From CAZPMT01 sp964587655 (GTDB lineage Bacteria > Hydrogenedentota > Hydrogenedentia > Hydrogenedentales > SLHB01): a stretch of DNA of 64,000 bases. The DNA lies in the NCBI GenBank assembly GCA_964587655.1, contig CAZPMT010000003.1, positions 52,306-116,305 of the forward strand, written 5' to 3'. A program made the translations under genes and the position numbers. Position 1 is the first letter of the stretch, and every line of letters begins with the position of its first letter. Shown one piece after another: positions 18,723 to 27,099 of this stretch. Below the pieces are notes generated by a model. The model had not been told where the DNA came from and ran no database searches. It saw only the letters and a list, made by a program, of their open reading frames with translations.

Positions 18723-18914
18723 ATGGATAACCAGCAGGCGTTGGTCGAGGCCGTCAAGAAGGCGGCCACCGAGGCGGATGGGCAGTTGACACTGCGCTGT
18801 TCGAAGGCGTTCGAGGTCGCCGGGCAACTCGGGGCGAGCGTGGGCGCCATCGGCCGCATCTGCAACGAAGAGGGCATAAAGATCGTGCAGTGCCAGCTTG
18901 GTTGCTTCAAATGA
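18723..18914 (+). CDS. Small conserved-looking protein ending CQLGCFK, first gene of Mo/W operon
   Basis: 63 residues (MDNQQALVEAVKKAATEADG..). A helical, HTH-like arrangement (CSKAFEVAGQLGASVGAIGRI) is followed by a Cys-rich end, CNEEGIKIVQCQLGCFK. It overlaps the ModE-type gene by ATGA and opens the molybdate/tungstate operon behind GGGAGA. I recall short proteins with a terminal QLGCF motif near Mo/W genes in other anaerobes but cannot assign a function. The cysteine pair could bind metal or an oxyanion-linked ligand. Confidence 0.75.
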   Translation: MDNQQALVEAVKKAATEADGQLTLRCSKAFEVAGQLGASVGAIGRICNEEGIKIVQCQLGCFK

Positions 18915-19282
18915 GGCGCCGGCCAAGGCAGCCGGTGTTCAAGGCGGGGTTCAAGCTGTGGCTGCGCGGCGACGATCCCAAGGAAGTCTTCGGCGGCGGC
19001 AAGTGGCGGTTGCTCGAAGCCATCCGGCGGGAAGGTTCTTTGCGCGCCGCGGCGGCGAAACTTGGCATCAGTTACCGGAAGGCGTGGGGCGATCTCCGCA
19101 ATGCCGAAGACGCCCTCGGTGTGACCTTTCTTGAACGACGCCGCGGCGGGAGCGACGGAGGCGAGTCGGTTCTGACGGACGCGGGCAGGAAATGGCTAAG
19201 GGAATACACGCGGTTTCATGACCGCGTCGAGAAGGCAGTGGACAAGGCTTTTGTTTCGTGGCTTGGGAGGATTGCGAAATGA
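18911..19282 (+). CDS. ModE-type (LysR-fold HTH) regulator without molybdate-binding domain
   Basis: A 123-residue DNA-binding protein similar to the N-terminal half of ModE: LWLRGDDPKEVFGGGKWRLL, then EGSLRAAAAKLGISYRKAWGDLRNAE (winged helix) and LTDAGRKWLREYTRF. No C-terminal MOP/TOBE domains follow, so it must sense molybdate or tungstate indirectly or act with a partner, possibly the small Cys protein just upstream. Starts at the ATG overlapping the previous stop and overlaps the next gene by ATGA. A ModE-box-like site lies at the operon promoter. Confidence 0.85.
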   Translation: MRRRPRQPVFKAGFKLWLRGDDPKEVFGGGKWRLLEAIRREGSLRAAAAKLGISYRKAWGDLRNAEDALGVTFLERRRGGSDGGESVLTDAGRKWLREYTRFHDRVEKAVDKAFVSWLGRIAK

Positions 19283-20241
19283 GTGGAATGCCAGTCCTCG
19301 CGGTGGGACTTGCCACTCTATGGCTTTGCGGCGGCGTTGCGTTTGCGAGCGAGGAAATCTCCGGGGACCTGATTGTGTTTAACGCGGGGAGTCTTAGCGT
19401 CCCCGTGGCCGAGATCGCGGCGGCCTTCAACAAGGAGTATCCGGCGGTGCGCGTGTTGGCCGAGGCGGCTGGAAGCCGCGAGTGCGCGCGAAAGATCTCG
19501 GACCTGGGGCGACCGTGCGACGTTCTCGCGGCGTCGGACTATGCCGTCATCGACACGCTACTGATCCCGAAGTACGCGGACTGGAACATAAAGTTCGCGG
19601 GCAACGAGATGACGATCGTCTACGGCGAAGGCAGCAAACATGCCGGCGAGATCACCGCGAACAACTGGTATGAGATTCTTCTGTGCGACGACGTGGCGTT
19701 TGGGCGCGCGAATCCGAACTCGGATCCGTGCGGCTATCGTTCCGTGCTCACGATGAAGCTGGCGGAGGACTTCTACAAACAGCCGGGTCTCGCGGACAAG
19801 CTGCTGAAGAAAGATCTGCGTTACATGCGCCCGAAGGAAACGGACCTGCTTGCGCTGTTGGAAGTGAAAGCCATCGATTACATCTTTCTGTATCGTTCGG
19901 TGGCGAATCAGCATGGCCTCAAGTGGGTGACGCTGCCCAATGAGATCAACCTGAAGGACCCGAAGTTCGCGGAGCGGTACCGGACGGCCACGGTAGAGTT
20001 GACGGGGGATAAGCCGGGCGCAGTGGTGACTCAGCGCGGCGAACCGATGGTCTACGGGATCACGATCCCCAAGGACGCGCCAAATCCCAAGGCCGCGCTG
20101 GCGTTTGTCACGTTCCTCCTCGAAAAGGACAAGGGGATGGCGATCATGGAGAAGAACGGGCAGCCGTCGGTGGTCCCTTCCGCTTCGGAAGCGTATGACA
20201 AGATCCCGGATGCGCTGAAGAAGTATGCGCTCAAGCCATGA
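19279..20241 (+). CDS. wtpA: Tungstate/molybdate ABC importer, periplasmic binding protein (WtpA/ModA type)
   Basis: Captures the oxyanion outside the inner membrane and delivers it to the permease. 320 residues with a signal peptide (MPVLAVGLATLWLCGGVAFA). WtpA-type landmarks are LIVFNAGSLSVPVAEIAAAF, EAAGSRECARKISDLGRPCD, the substrate loop FGRANPNSDPCGYRS, and ITIPKDAPNPKAALAFVTFL near the end. The archaeal-style WtpA/extended ModA group usually prefers tungstate or binds both ions. The choice between W and Mo cannot be read from the sequence alone. Overlaps both neighbours by 4 bp. Confidence 0.9.
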   Translation: MSGMPVLAVGLATLWLCGGVAFASEEISGDLIVFNAGSLSVPVAEIAAAFNKEYPAVRVLAEAAGSRECARKISDLGRPCDVLAASDYAVIDTLLIPKYADWNIKFAGNEMTIVYGEGSKHAGEITANNWYEILLCDDVAFGRANPNSDPCGYRSVLTMKLAEDFYKQPGLADKLLKKDLRYMRPKETDLLALLEVKAIDYIFLYRSVANQHGLKWVTLPNEINLKDPKFAERYRTATVELTGDKPGAVVTQRGEPMVYGITIPKDAPNPKAALAFVTFLLEKDKGMAIMEKNGQPSVVPSASEAYDKIPDALKKYALKP

Positions 20242-21047
20242 AGAACGCCGCATGGACATCGCACAGGTTGGAGCCGCTCCATCTTGTGTTCAGTCTCCTG
20301 GGGGGCCTGGTTCTGCTGTTTATCGTCGCGCCGCTGGCGGGCATGGTTCTCAAGACGTCCGTGCCGGAAGTCGCAGCGACCGCCGTCGACCCTGAAGTGC
20401 AGCGCAGCGTGATTTTGACGCTGTGGACCTCGATGGCGGCAACGTTGATCCTGGCCTTTGCCGCAATTCCGTTTTCGTACCTGCTGGCGCGGAAGGAGTT
20501 TCCGCTGAAGCGCCTCGTGACGGCGATCATCGACCTGCCGATTGTGATCCCGCATTCGGCGGCGGGGATTGCCATCCTTGGTTTCGTTTCCGGCGACAGT
20601 CTCGTGGGCGCCGCGGCGAAGCGGGCGGGAGTTCACTTCGTGGGAGGCGCGGCGGGGATCATGACGGCGATGGCGTTCGTAAGCCTGCCGTTTCTCATCA
20701 ATGCCGCGCGTGATGGTTTCAGCGCGGCACCGGAACGGCTCGAAAAGGCTGCTCTCAGCCTCGGCGCGTCAGCCACGCGCGTCTTCTTCACGATCTCGGT
20801 CCCACTGGCGTGGCGCGCCATTCTGTCCGGATTGATCCTGATGTGGGCGCGCGGCCTCAGCGAATTCGGGGCCGTGGCGGTTGTGGCATATCATCCGATT
20901 GTCACGCCGGTGTTCATCTACGAGCGCTTCGGGGCGTTCGGCCTCAAGTACGCGCGCCCGATCTCGGTCTTGTTCATCGGCGTGTGCTTGATCTTCTTCA
21001 TCGCGGTGCGTCTGTTGGCGAGGCGGCAGGACCATGCTGAGCGTTAG
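20238..21047 (+). CDS. wtpB: Tungstate/molybdate ABC importer permease
   Basis: 269 residues with about six membrane helices. The EAA-type coupling loop is visible as SAAPERLEKAALSLGASATRVFF, and the TM-rich ends are LLGGLVLLFIVAPLAGMVLK and VLFIGVCLIFFIAVRLLA. The motif FIYERFGAFGLKYARP is typical of ModB/WtpB. Starts at ATG 20238 overlapping the binding-protein stop, and ends inside the ATPase gene. Confidence 0.9.
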   Translation: MKNAAWTSHRLEPLHLVFSLLGGLVLLFIVAPLAGMVLKTSVPEVAATAVDPEVQRSVILTLWTSMAATLILAFAAIPFSYLLARKEFPLKRLVTAIIDLPIVIPHSAAGIAILGFVSGDSLVGAAAKRAGVHFVGGAAGIMTAMAFVSLPFLINAARDGFSAAPERLEKAALSLGASATRVFFTISVPLAWRAILSGLILMWARGLSEFGAVAVVAYHPIVTPVFIYERFGAFGLKYARPISVLFIGVCLIFFIAVRLLARRQDHAER

Positions 21048-22095
21048 AAATATGAGCAAGAATCTCGGGGCTTTGGCGATCCGCGGCGTTTCCTTCGACG
21101 TGAATAACGGCGACTACTTCGTCCTGCTCGGCGCGTCCGGCGTCGGAAAGACGGTTCTCTTGGAGATGCTGGCCGGTATAACGATTCCCGACGCGGGGCG
21201 TGTCATGTGGGATGATGAGGATATCACGCACGCGCGGATCCAGAAACGCCGATTCGGACTCGTGTATCAGAACCAGTCGCTGTTTCCGCACATGTCCGTG
21301 TACGGCAACATTGCGTACGGGCCCCGTGCGCGCGGGCTGCGCCGGCGCGACGTCCGCGAGAGAACGCGCGCTCTGGCGGAGGAGGTTGGGGTCGCCGCGC
21401 TGCTCGGGCGGATGCCGGGGACGCTTTCCGGCGGCGAGGCGCAGCGGGTGGCGCTTGCGCGCGCGCTTGCCACGGAGCCGCGGTGCCTGCTGCTTGACGA
21501 GCCAATCGCGTCTCTCGATGCTCGCGCGCGTTTGCAGATGCGAACACTCCTGCGCGCTCTGAATCGCGGCGGCCATACGGTGATTCACGTCACGCACGAT
21601 TTTGAGGAGGCGGCGTCTCTCGCGTCGCGCGTAGGTATCATGGAGAAAGGCGCCGTGGTGCAGGTGGGCGCGCCGAGCGAAGTGTTCCAGCATCCGACGT
21701 CCGAGTTCGTTGCGCATTTCGTCGGCATACGCAACGTTTACAGGGGTCGTCTGTCGCCTTCGAGCACGGGCGAGGGCGGCACGGCGCGATTCGTGACGGG
21801 CGACCTATCGTTTGCCGTGCTGACCGATGCAGCTCCGGGTCCCGGATGCCTTATCTTGCGCAGCGAGGACATTACCGTTTCGCTCGGAAGGAGCGACACA
21901 AGCGCGCAGAACACGTTTCGAGGAAAAGTGACCGATGTGGCGCCCGCGCGGCTTGGCGTCGAAATCACGATCGATGTCGGCGTGGAAGTAGCGGCGTGGG
22001 TCACGGCGGAATCGGTCGAGCGGCTTGGACTGACACTGGGAAAAGTGGTCTGGATCAGTTTCAAGGCCTCCGCGGCCCGTTTCATCGAGGAATAG
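21034..22095 (+). CDS. wtpC: Tungstate/molybdate ABC importer ATPase with C-terminal TOBE/MOP domain
   Basis: 353 residues. Walker A GASGVGKT, Q-loop VYQNQSLFPHMSVYGNIAYG, signature LSGGEAQRVALARAL, Walker B CLLLDEPIASLD and H-loop HVTHDFEEA are all present. Residues ~235-353 form a TOBE/MOP-like regulatory domain (NTFRGKVTDVAPARLGVEIT), which in this family can bind the oxyanion. Starts 14 bp inside the permease gene and ends 1 bp before the mobB-mobA gene. Confidence 0.92.
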   Translation: MLSVRNMSKNLGALAIRGVSFDVNNGDYFVLLGASGVGKTVLLEMLAGITIPDAGRVMWDDEDITHARIQKRRFGLVYQNQSLFPHMSVYGNIAYGPRARGLRRRDVRERTRALAEEVGVAALLGRMPGTLSGGEAQRVALARALATEPRCLLLDEPIASLDARARLQMRTLLRALNRGGHTVIHVTHDFEEAASLASRVGIMEKGAVVQVGAPSEVFQHPTSEFVAHFVGIRNVYRGRLSPSSTGEGGTARFVTGDLSFAVLTDAAPGPGCLILRSEDITVSLGRSDTSAQNTFRGKVTDVAPARLGVEITIDVGVEVAAWVTAESVERLGLTLGKVVWISFKASAARFIEE

Positions 22096-22096
22096 C

Positions 22097-23272
22097 ATGA
22101 TCTACGCTCCAAACATGCTGCTGATCGGCTCCACCGGGCGAGACTCCGGCAAGACCACGTTTGCGTGCTCGCTCATCAAGCGCCTTCACGGCCGGCATGA
22201 GGTCGTCGCTGCGAAAGTGACGACCATTCAGGAGCGTGACGGAACGTGTCCCCGGGGCGGAGAGGGCTGCGGAGTGTGTGCGGCCCTCGATGGCTGCTAC
22301 TGTGTTACCGAGGAAACGGTGCGCGGCGGCGAGAAGGATACTCAGCGGCTGCTCGAGGCGGGCGCGGACAAGGTTTACTGGCTGCGCGTTCGAAAAGAGC
22401 ACCTGATGGAAGGGGCCGCGGCGCTCATTGACGTCGCCGGCAAGGACAGAGTTGCCGTGTGCGAATCCAACAGCCTGCGAACGGTCGTCGAGCCTGGTCT
22501 GTTCTTCATGTTCCGCCACAGCGACGTGGAGCCCGTCAAAGCATCCGCAAAGAGCGTTCGCGAACATACGGATCGAATCGTCACATGGGATGGCGCGGCG
22601 TTCGACCTCGATCCGGCCGAGATGGGCGTTGCTGAGAACCGCTGGACGTTCCGGTATGACGCGGCGGCGGCCATACTGGCCGGAGGCAAGAGTGAGCGCA
22701 TGGGGCGGGACAAGACGCTGATAGCTCTCCACGGACGCCCACTCGTTCAATATGTTCACGAGCAACTGCAACCGCACTTCAAGGAAGTCTTCATCAGCGC
22801 AAACGACACGGGCAAGTTCGCGTTTCTCGGCAGCACCGTCGTTGAGGACGAGATACCCGATCAAGGCCCGCTGATGGCGATTGTCTCGGTGCTTCGCGCT
22901 TCTCCCTGGGCGTTGAACCTGGTCGTCGCGTGCGATATCCCCGAGGTTGACGTGAGAATCCTGAGAAGCATGATGCGGAACGCAGGACGTTCCACAGTTT
23001 GTCTCCGTTTGACAAACTGTGATGTGGACGCTGTGGTCCCGCGGATCGGCGGGTCCCACACGGAACCGCTCTTCGCGGTCTATGCGAAAAGCGCTCTGAC
23101 AGGTCTCTCGAAGGCCCTGGACGCGGGCGTGCGTCGTGTCCGCGACGCGCTGTCGTGGTGCAATGTATACTACCTCGATTCGGTGGCGGAAGCGCCGCTG
23201 ACGAATCTCAACACGATCGAGGATTATGGACGGTATACGTCCACTGCACCGAAGGACGATGGACTGAGATGA
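22097..23272 (+). CDS. MobB-MobA fusion: molybdenum-cofactor GTPase plus guanylyltransferase
   Basis: 391 residues. The N-terminal half (1-190) is MobB-like, with a P-loop variant GSTGRDSGKTTFACSL and a Cys cluster (CPRGGEGCGVCAALDGCYC). The C-terminal half is a MobA-type nucleotidyltransferase: AAILAGGKSERMGRDK, the DQGPLMAIVS region, VVACDIPEV, and VPRIGGSHTEPLFAVYAKSA. MobA attaches GMP to molybdopterin to make the bis-MGD cofactor. Between NAGR and DVDAVVPR the frame carries STVCLRLTNC, which is the translation of a 29-bp intergenic-type palindrome (22993-23021). Its effect on activity is unknown. Confidence 0.88.
   Translation: MIYAPNMLLIGSTGRDSGKTTFACSLIKRLHGRHEVVAAKVTTIQERDGTCPRGGEGCGVCAALDGCYCVTEETVRGGEKDTQRLLEAGADKVYWLRVRKEHLMEGAAALIDVAGKDRVAVCESNSLRTVVEPGLFFMFRHSDVEPVKASAKSVREHTDRIVTWDGAAFDLDPAEMGVAENRWTFRYDAAAAILAGGKSERMGRDKTLIALHGRPLVQYVHEQLQPHFKEVFISANDTGKFAFLGSTVVEDEIPDQGPLMAIVSVLRASPWALNLVVACDIPEVDVRILRSMMRNAGRSTVCLRLTNCDVDAVVPRIGGSHTEPLFAVYAKSALTGLSKALDAGVRRVRDALSWCNVYYLDSVAEAPLTNLNTIEDYGRYTSTAPKDDGLR
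22993..23021. repeat. 29-bp palindromic element inside mobA, copy 1
   Basis: Arms CACAGTTTGTC and GACAAACTGTG (11 bp, perfect) around a 7-bp loop TCCGTTT. The same arms with other 7-bp loops occur at 26953-26981 and 27071-27099 outside genes. Here it is read in frame as part of the MobA domain. Confidence 0.9.
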
Positions 23273-24447
23273 TCCCTTTTGATGAGGCGTACGAAATCGT
23301 GATGTCGCGCGCGCGCGTCTTGGACGTCGAGAACGTCGGGCTGCACGACGCGCTCCACCGGGTGCTGGCTGAAGACGTCCAATCGGACATGGACATGCCG
23401 CCCTTCGACAAGTCGGCAATGGACGGCTATGCCTGCCGGCGCGCCGATCTGGCGCACGAGCTTACCGTGATCGAGACGATTCAGGCCGGCACGCCTCCGG
23501 TGCGATCCGTGGGCGCGCGACAGTGCGCAAAGATCATGACCGGCGCCATGCTGCCCGAAGGGGTCGACTGCGTCATCATGATTGAGTACGCGGAGGAGGC
23601 GCCCGATGGCGTCGTTCGCTTCACCGGCGCGTCCACGCGCGACAACATCTGCCGCAAGAGCGAGGACATCCATTTCGGCGAGATCGTGTTGAGAAAGGGG
23701 ACGCGGCTCGGCCCGCATCATATCGCAGTGCTTGCCACGGTGGGATGCGTGCGTCCGCCCGTCTACAGCAGAGCGCGGGTCGGGATCATCTCGACGGGGG
23801 ACGAACTCGTGGAACCGGGCGAGCGTCCCGGCCCCTCGCAGATCCGCACAAGCAACGGTTATCAGTTGTATGCGCAGGTGCTGGCCGCTGATGCGGCGCC
23901 AACGTACTACGGCATTGCTAGGGATACGGAAAACGCGCTCAATGCCGCCCTCAAGCGTGCGATGGCCGAGAACGACGTCGTCCTCCTATCGGGCGGCGTC
24001 TCGAAGGGCGACTTTGACTTCGTTCCGGACATCATGCGGCAAAACGGCATCGAGATCCTTTTCGATTCGATCGCAATGAAGCCGGGAAAACCGACAACAT
24101 TCGGAGCGTCGCCGTCGATCTATTGCTTTGGACTACCCGGGAATCCCGTTTCCGCCTTTATTCAATGCGAGATCCTCGTGAAGCCGTTTCTGTACAGGCT
24201 GATGGGGCACGATTTCCGTCCGCCGCAGTCCGTGCTGCCGTTGGCGGCGTCACTCGATCTGAAACGGGCCAAGCGCGAGACATGGCTGCCGGTGCGAATC
24301 ACGGCGGACGGACGCGCCGATCCCGCCGAGTATCATGGGTCCGCGCATATCAACGCGCTGTGCCGGGCCGACGGCCTGATAGTGATTCCCGCCGGCGCGG
24401 GTGTTATCGAGAAGGGGACGCTGGTGCATGTTCGACCGCTCCAATAG
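23269..24447 (+). CDS. moeA: Molybdopterin molybdenumtransferase MoeA
   Basis: Inserts Mo or W into molybdopterin. 392 residues starting at ATG 23269, which overlaps the previous stop by ATGA. MoeA landmarks: MDMPPFDKSAMDGYA near the N-terminus, KIMTGAMLPEGVDCVIMIE, GIISTGDELVEPG, LLSGGVSKGDFDFVP, GKPTTFG and FGLPGNPVSAFIQCE. The C-terminal domain IV ends ADGLIVIPAGAGVIEKG. Overlaps moaA by 20 bp. Confidence 0.95.
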   Translation: MIPFDEAYEIVMSRARVLDVENVGLHDALHRVLAEDVQSDMDMPPFDKSAMDGYACRRADLAHELTVIETIQAGTPPVRSVGARQCAKIMTGAMLPEGVDCVIMIEYAEEAPDGVVRFTGASTRDNICRKSEDIHFGEIVLRKGTRLGPHHIAVLATVGCVRPPVYSRARVGIISTGDELVEPGERPGPSQIRTSNGYQLYAQVLAADAAPTYYGIARDTENALNAALKRAMAENDVVLLSGGVSKGDFDFVPDIMRQNGIEILFDSIAMKPGKPTTFGASPSIYCFGLPGNPVSAFIQCEILVKPFLYRLMGHDFRPPQSVLPLAASLDLKRAKRETWLPVRITADGRADPAEYHGSAHINALCRADGLIVIPAGAGVIEKGTLVHVRPLQ

Positions 24448-25225
24448 ACGTATTGACTACCTGCGAATCTCCGTCACGGACAAGTGCAATCTTCGGTGCG
24501 CTTATTGCATGCCCGAGGAGGGCGTGCCGCTGATCCGCCACGAGGACGTGCTGCGTTTCGAGGAGATCGCGGAGGTGACGCGGACGGCGGTCGAGTTGGG
24601 CATTACGAAGGTGCGTGTAACCGGCGGCGAGCCGTTGGTCCGCCGTGGGATCGTGACACTCATCTCGATGCTGGGCCAGGTCCGGGGAATCGCCGATTTC
24701 GCCATGACGACCAATGGGATCCGCCTGGCCGAATTCGCGCAACCACTTGTGGAGGCCGGCCTGCACCGCGTCAACGTGAGCCTGGATGCAATCGACCCCG
24801 AGCGCTACGCGGCGACTACGCGGGGCGGCGACGTGCGGGCCGTTCTGGCCGGTATTGCCGCGGCTAGGGAAGCGGGCCTTGCACCCATTAAGGTGAACTG
24901 CGTGATCCAACGAACGCCCGAAGAGCCGGATGCGCGCGACGTGGCGGCCTATGCGGCCGAGGAGGGATTGGAGGTGCGATTCATCCGCCGGATGAATCTA
25001 GCCGTGGGCGATTTCTCCGTCGTGCTCGGCGGGACGGGGGGCGACTGCGCCCGATGCAACCGGCTACGGCTCTCCTGCGACGGGAGGGTCCGTCCGTGCC
25101 TCTTCAACGATTTGGGGTTCAGCGTTCGCGAGTTTGGCGCGCGCGAGGCGATCCTGCGCGCCGTGGATTATAAACCTGCCTGCGGCAAGACCAGTGAAGG
25201 GCTGTTCCACAGCATAGGAGGTTGA
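24428..25225 (+). CDS. moaA: Short-form GTP 3',8-cyclase MoaA (radical SAM)
   Basis: Catalyses the first step of molybdopterin synthesis from GTP. Only 265 residues against about 330 in classical MoaA. The radical-SAM cluster CNLRCAYC, the SAM-binding TGGEPLVRRG, the second-cluster set CARCNRLRLSCDGRVRPC and the C-terminal GG are all kept. The missing ~60 residues lie between RFIRRMNLAVGDFSVV and GGDCARCN. A short MoaA clade of this form exists in some anaerobes, so this need not be a damaged gene. The start ATG lies inside moeA; moaC follows 2 bp after the stop. Confidence 0.9.
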   Translation: MFDRSNRRIDYLRISVTDKCNLRCAYCMPEEGVPLIRHEDVLRFEEIAEVTRTAVELGITKVRVTGGEPLVRRGIVTLISMLGQVRGIADFAMTTNGIRLAEFAQPLVEAGLHRVNVSLDAIDPERYAATTRGGDVRAVLAGIAAAREAGLAPIKVNCVIQRTPEEPDARDVAAYAAEEGLEVRFIRRMNLAVGDFSVVLGGTGGDCARCNRLRLSCDGRVRPCLFNDLGFSVREFGAREAILRAVDYKPACGKTSEGLFHSIGG

Positions 25226-25227
25226 TC

Positions 25228-25674
25228 ATGGGCAAGCTGTCACACCTGGACGACGAGGGTCGCGCGCGAATGGTGGACGTGAGCGCGAAGAAGATACAGC
25301 ATCGCGTTGCGCGGGCGAGGGGACGCATCCGCATGGCGCCGGAGACGGCCGCGCTCGTCGCGGCGAACGACATTAAGAAAGGCGACGTGCTTACTGTGGC
25401 GGAGATCGCGGGCGTGCAGGCCGCGAAGAAGACTTTTGATTTGATACCGTTATGTCATACCGTGCATATCGATAGCATCAGAGTGAAGGCGAAGATTCAA
25501 GACGACGGCGTTACCATCGAAAGCGAGGTTGTAGCCACGGACAAGACCGGCGTTGAGATGGAAGCGTTGACGGCCGTCAGCGTGGGCCTATTGACGGTCT
25601 ACGACATGTGCAAGGCCGCGGACAAGAGCATGGTCATAAGCGAAATTGTCCTCGTTGAGAAGATGAAGGAGTAG
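25228..25674 (+). CDS. moaC: Cyclic pyranopterin monophosphate synthase MoaC
   Basis: Second enzyme of molybdopterin synthesis. 148 residues. Signature sequences are KLSHLDDEGRARMVDVSAK, PLCHTVHIDSI (active-site loop), DKTGVEMEALTAVSVGLLTV and YDMCKAADKSM. The ATG at 25228 has AGGAGG 6 nt upstream. Confidence 0.96.
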   Translation: MGKLSHLDDEGRARMVDVSAKKIQHRVARARGRIRMAPETAALVAANDIKKGDVLTVAEIAGVQAAKKTFDLIPLCHTVHIDSIRVKAKIQDDGVTIESEVVATDKTGVEMEALTAVSVGLLTVYDMCKAADKSMVISEIVLVEKMKE

Positions 25675-25759
25675 CGGTCCGTCCAAAGGATCGAGTATCA
25701 TCCCGGTTTGTGCACTCCAGGCGGCCCGCACGGTGCGGCTTGGGCCGGAAAGGCTTCAC

Positions 25760-26710
25760 GTGGCTGAAACGCAAACACTGACCGGGATGGTTGTCTCTGT
25801 AAATCTGTCCGAGCGGCAGGGCACGTCCAAGCAGCCCGTGCCGGAAATCACTATCGCCGGGCAAGGCGTTGTGGGCGACGCTCATGCCGGGGACTGGCAT
25901 CGGCAGGTGAGTTTGCTTGCCGTGGAGAGTATCGAGCGGTTTTCCGCGGAATGCGGCCGAGCGTTCGGCAGCGGCGAGTTCGCGGAAAATATCACAACGC
26001 GCGGCATCGACCTTCTTCAGGCGGTCTTCCTCGATAGGTTCAGGATCGGCCCGGCGGCGGAACTCGAGGTGACGCAGTTGGGAAAGAAGTGTCATGGCAA
26101 AGGCTGCGCCATCTTCCAGCAGGTCGGGGAGTGCGTCATGCCGAAGGAGGGCATCTTCTGCCGGGTCGTCCGAGGCGGCGCGGTGAAGCCCGGAGACGCG
26201 ATCGTGCACGCGCCGCGCGTCCTGTTGTGCCGAGTGATTACCTTGAGCGATCGGGCCAGCCAGGGCGTCTATGCGGATCGCAGCGGCCCGATAATTCGTA
26301 AGCGGCTTGAGGAGTTCATGCAGGGCAGGCGTTGGCGGCTCGACATTTCCTCGTCGCTGATACCGGACGACGCGGACAGACTCCGCGAAGAACTGCGCCC
26401 CGCGCGAGACGCGGGCGTGCACGTGGTGTTTACCACGGGCGGCACGGGCATTGGGCCGAGGGACATCACGCCCGACGTTGTAACCGGGCTCGCGGACAAG
26501 ATCATCCCGGGCGTCATGGAGAATATCCGGCTCAAGTACGGCTCGGAAAAACCGAACGCGCTGCTCAGCAGGTCAGTAGCCGCAGTTCTCGGTCAGACGC
26601 TCGTCTACACCCTTCCCGGCAGTGTGCGCGCCGTCGATGAATACATGGGCGAGATCCTCCAGACGCTCGAGCATAGCATCTACATGCTCCGCGGAGTGGA
26701 CACGCATTAG
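25760..26710 (+). CDS. MOSC domain fused to MogA/MoaB-type molybdopterin adenylyltransferase
   Basis: About 316 residues. Residues ~1-150 form a MOSC domain (ITIAGQGVVGDAHAGDWHRQ, FAENITTRGID) with cysteines in LGKKCHGKGCAIF and the GIFCRVVRGG ending typical of MOSC proteins. Residues ~155-316 are MogA/MoaB-like (VITLSDRASQGVYADRSGP, TTGGTGIGPRDITPDV, LPGSVRAV), the domain that adenylates molybdopterin before metal insertion. Start: GTG at 25760 behind GGAAAGG; an upstream in-frame GTG at 25733 is possible. Last gene of the Mo/W locus. Confidence 0.85.
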   Translation: MAETQTLTGMVVSVNLSERQGTSKQPVPEITIAGQGVVGDAHAGDWHRQVSLLAVESIERFSAECGRAFGSGEFAENITTRGIDLLQAVFLDRFRIGPAAELEVTQLGKKCHGKGCAIFQQVGECVMPKEGIFCRVVRGGAVKPGDAIVHAPRVLLCRVITLSDRASQGVYADRSGPIIRKRLEEFMQGRRWRLDISSSLIPDDADRLREELRPARDAGVHVVFTTGGTGIGPRDITPDVVTGLADKIIPGVMENIRLKYGSEKPNALLSRSVAAVLGQTLVYTLPGSVRAVDEYMGEILQTLEHSIYMLRGVDTH

Positions 26711-26952
26711 CCTCCGCGGCGACTCCGCCTTCCCGTTGGTCCGGATCGACGTTATCACGCAAGCGGGAATTTGATTTCCGCGGGGCCATTTGCTAAGATG
26801 CGCGGCGAGTAAGGTGTCTTGTTACGGCGGACTTGCCGTAATACAAGTGGGAGCGCCAGCTTCTCACCTTGCGGCGACGGGCGCATAGAGCGCGGGTTGT
26901 CTGCCAGCAAGGTCCGTGACATACGCGACACGCGCGGCGGATGTATGCCGTT

Positions 26953-26981
26953 CACAGTTTGTCGTTGCTTGACAAACTGTG
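26953..26981. repeat. 29-bp palindromic element, copy 2
   Basis: Same 11-bp arms as the copy in mobA, with loop GTTGCTT. Confidence 0.9.
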
Positions 26982-26995
26982 GTGTTGGTTGTTTT

Positions 26996-27028
26996 CGGCG
27001 GAGAGTTGGCATACTCTCCGCCGTTTTT
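26996..27028 (+). terminator. Rho-independent terminator
   Basis: Perfect 11-bp stem CGGCGGAGAGT / ACTCTCCGCCG with a 6-nt loop, followed by TTTTTCTTT. It either ends the Mo/W operon or acts as an attenuator in the infC leader. Confidence 0.85.
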
Positions 27029-27070
27029 CTTTGGCTCGGTGGCGGGCGGACCGTTGTGCGTGCGCCGCAT

Positions 27071-27099
27071 CACAGTTTGTCAAACGGCGACAAACTGTG
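27071..27099. repeat. 29-bp palindromic element, copy 3
   Basis: Same arms, loop AAACGGC; read on the other strand the loop is GCCGTTT, close to the loop of copy 1, so this copy is inverted. Confidence 0.9.

Noticed and set aside
22082..23419. 445-codon minus-strand ORF opposite mobA/moeA
   Set aside because: Antisense shadow; the plus strand carries recognised motifs throughout.
24428..25225. moaA as a pseudogene because it is short
   Set aside because: Both iron-sulfur cysteine sets and the terminal GG are intact, and short MoaA forms are known, so a functional variant is more likely.
26820..26945. Possible tRNA or known riboswitch in the infC leader
   Set aside because: No T-loop, anticodon arm or recognisable riboswitch core could be found; only palindromes.
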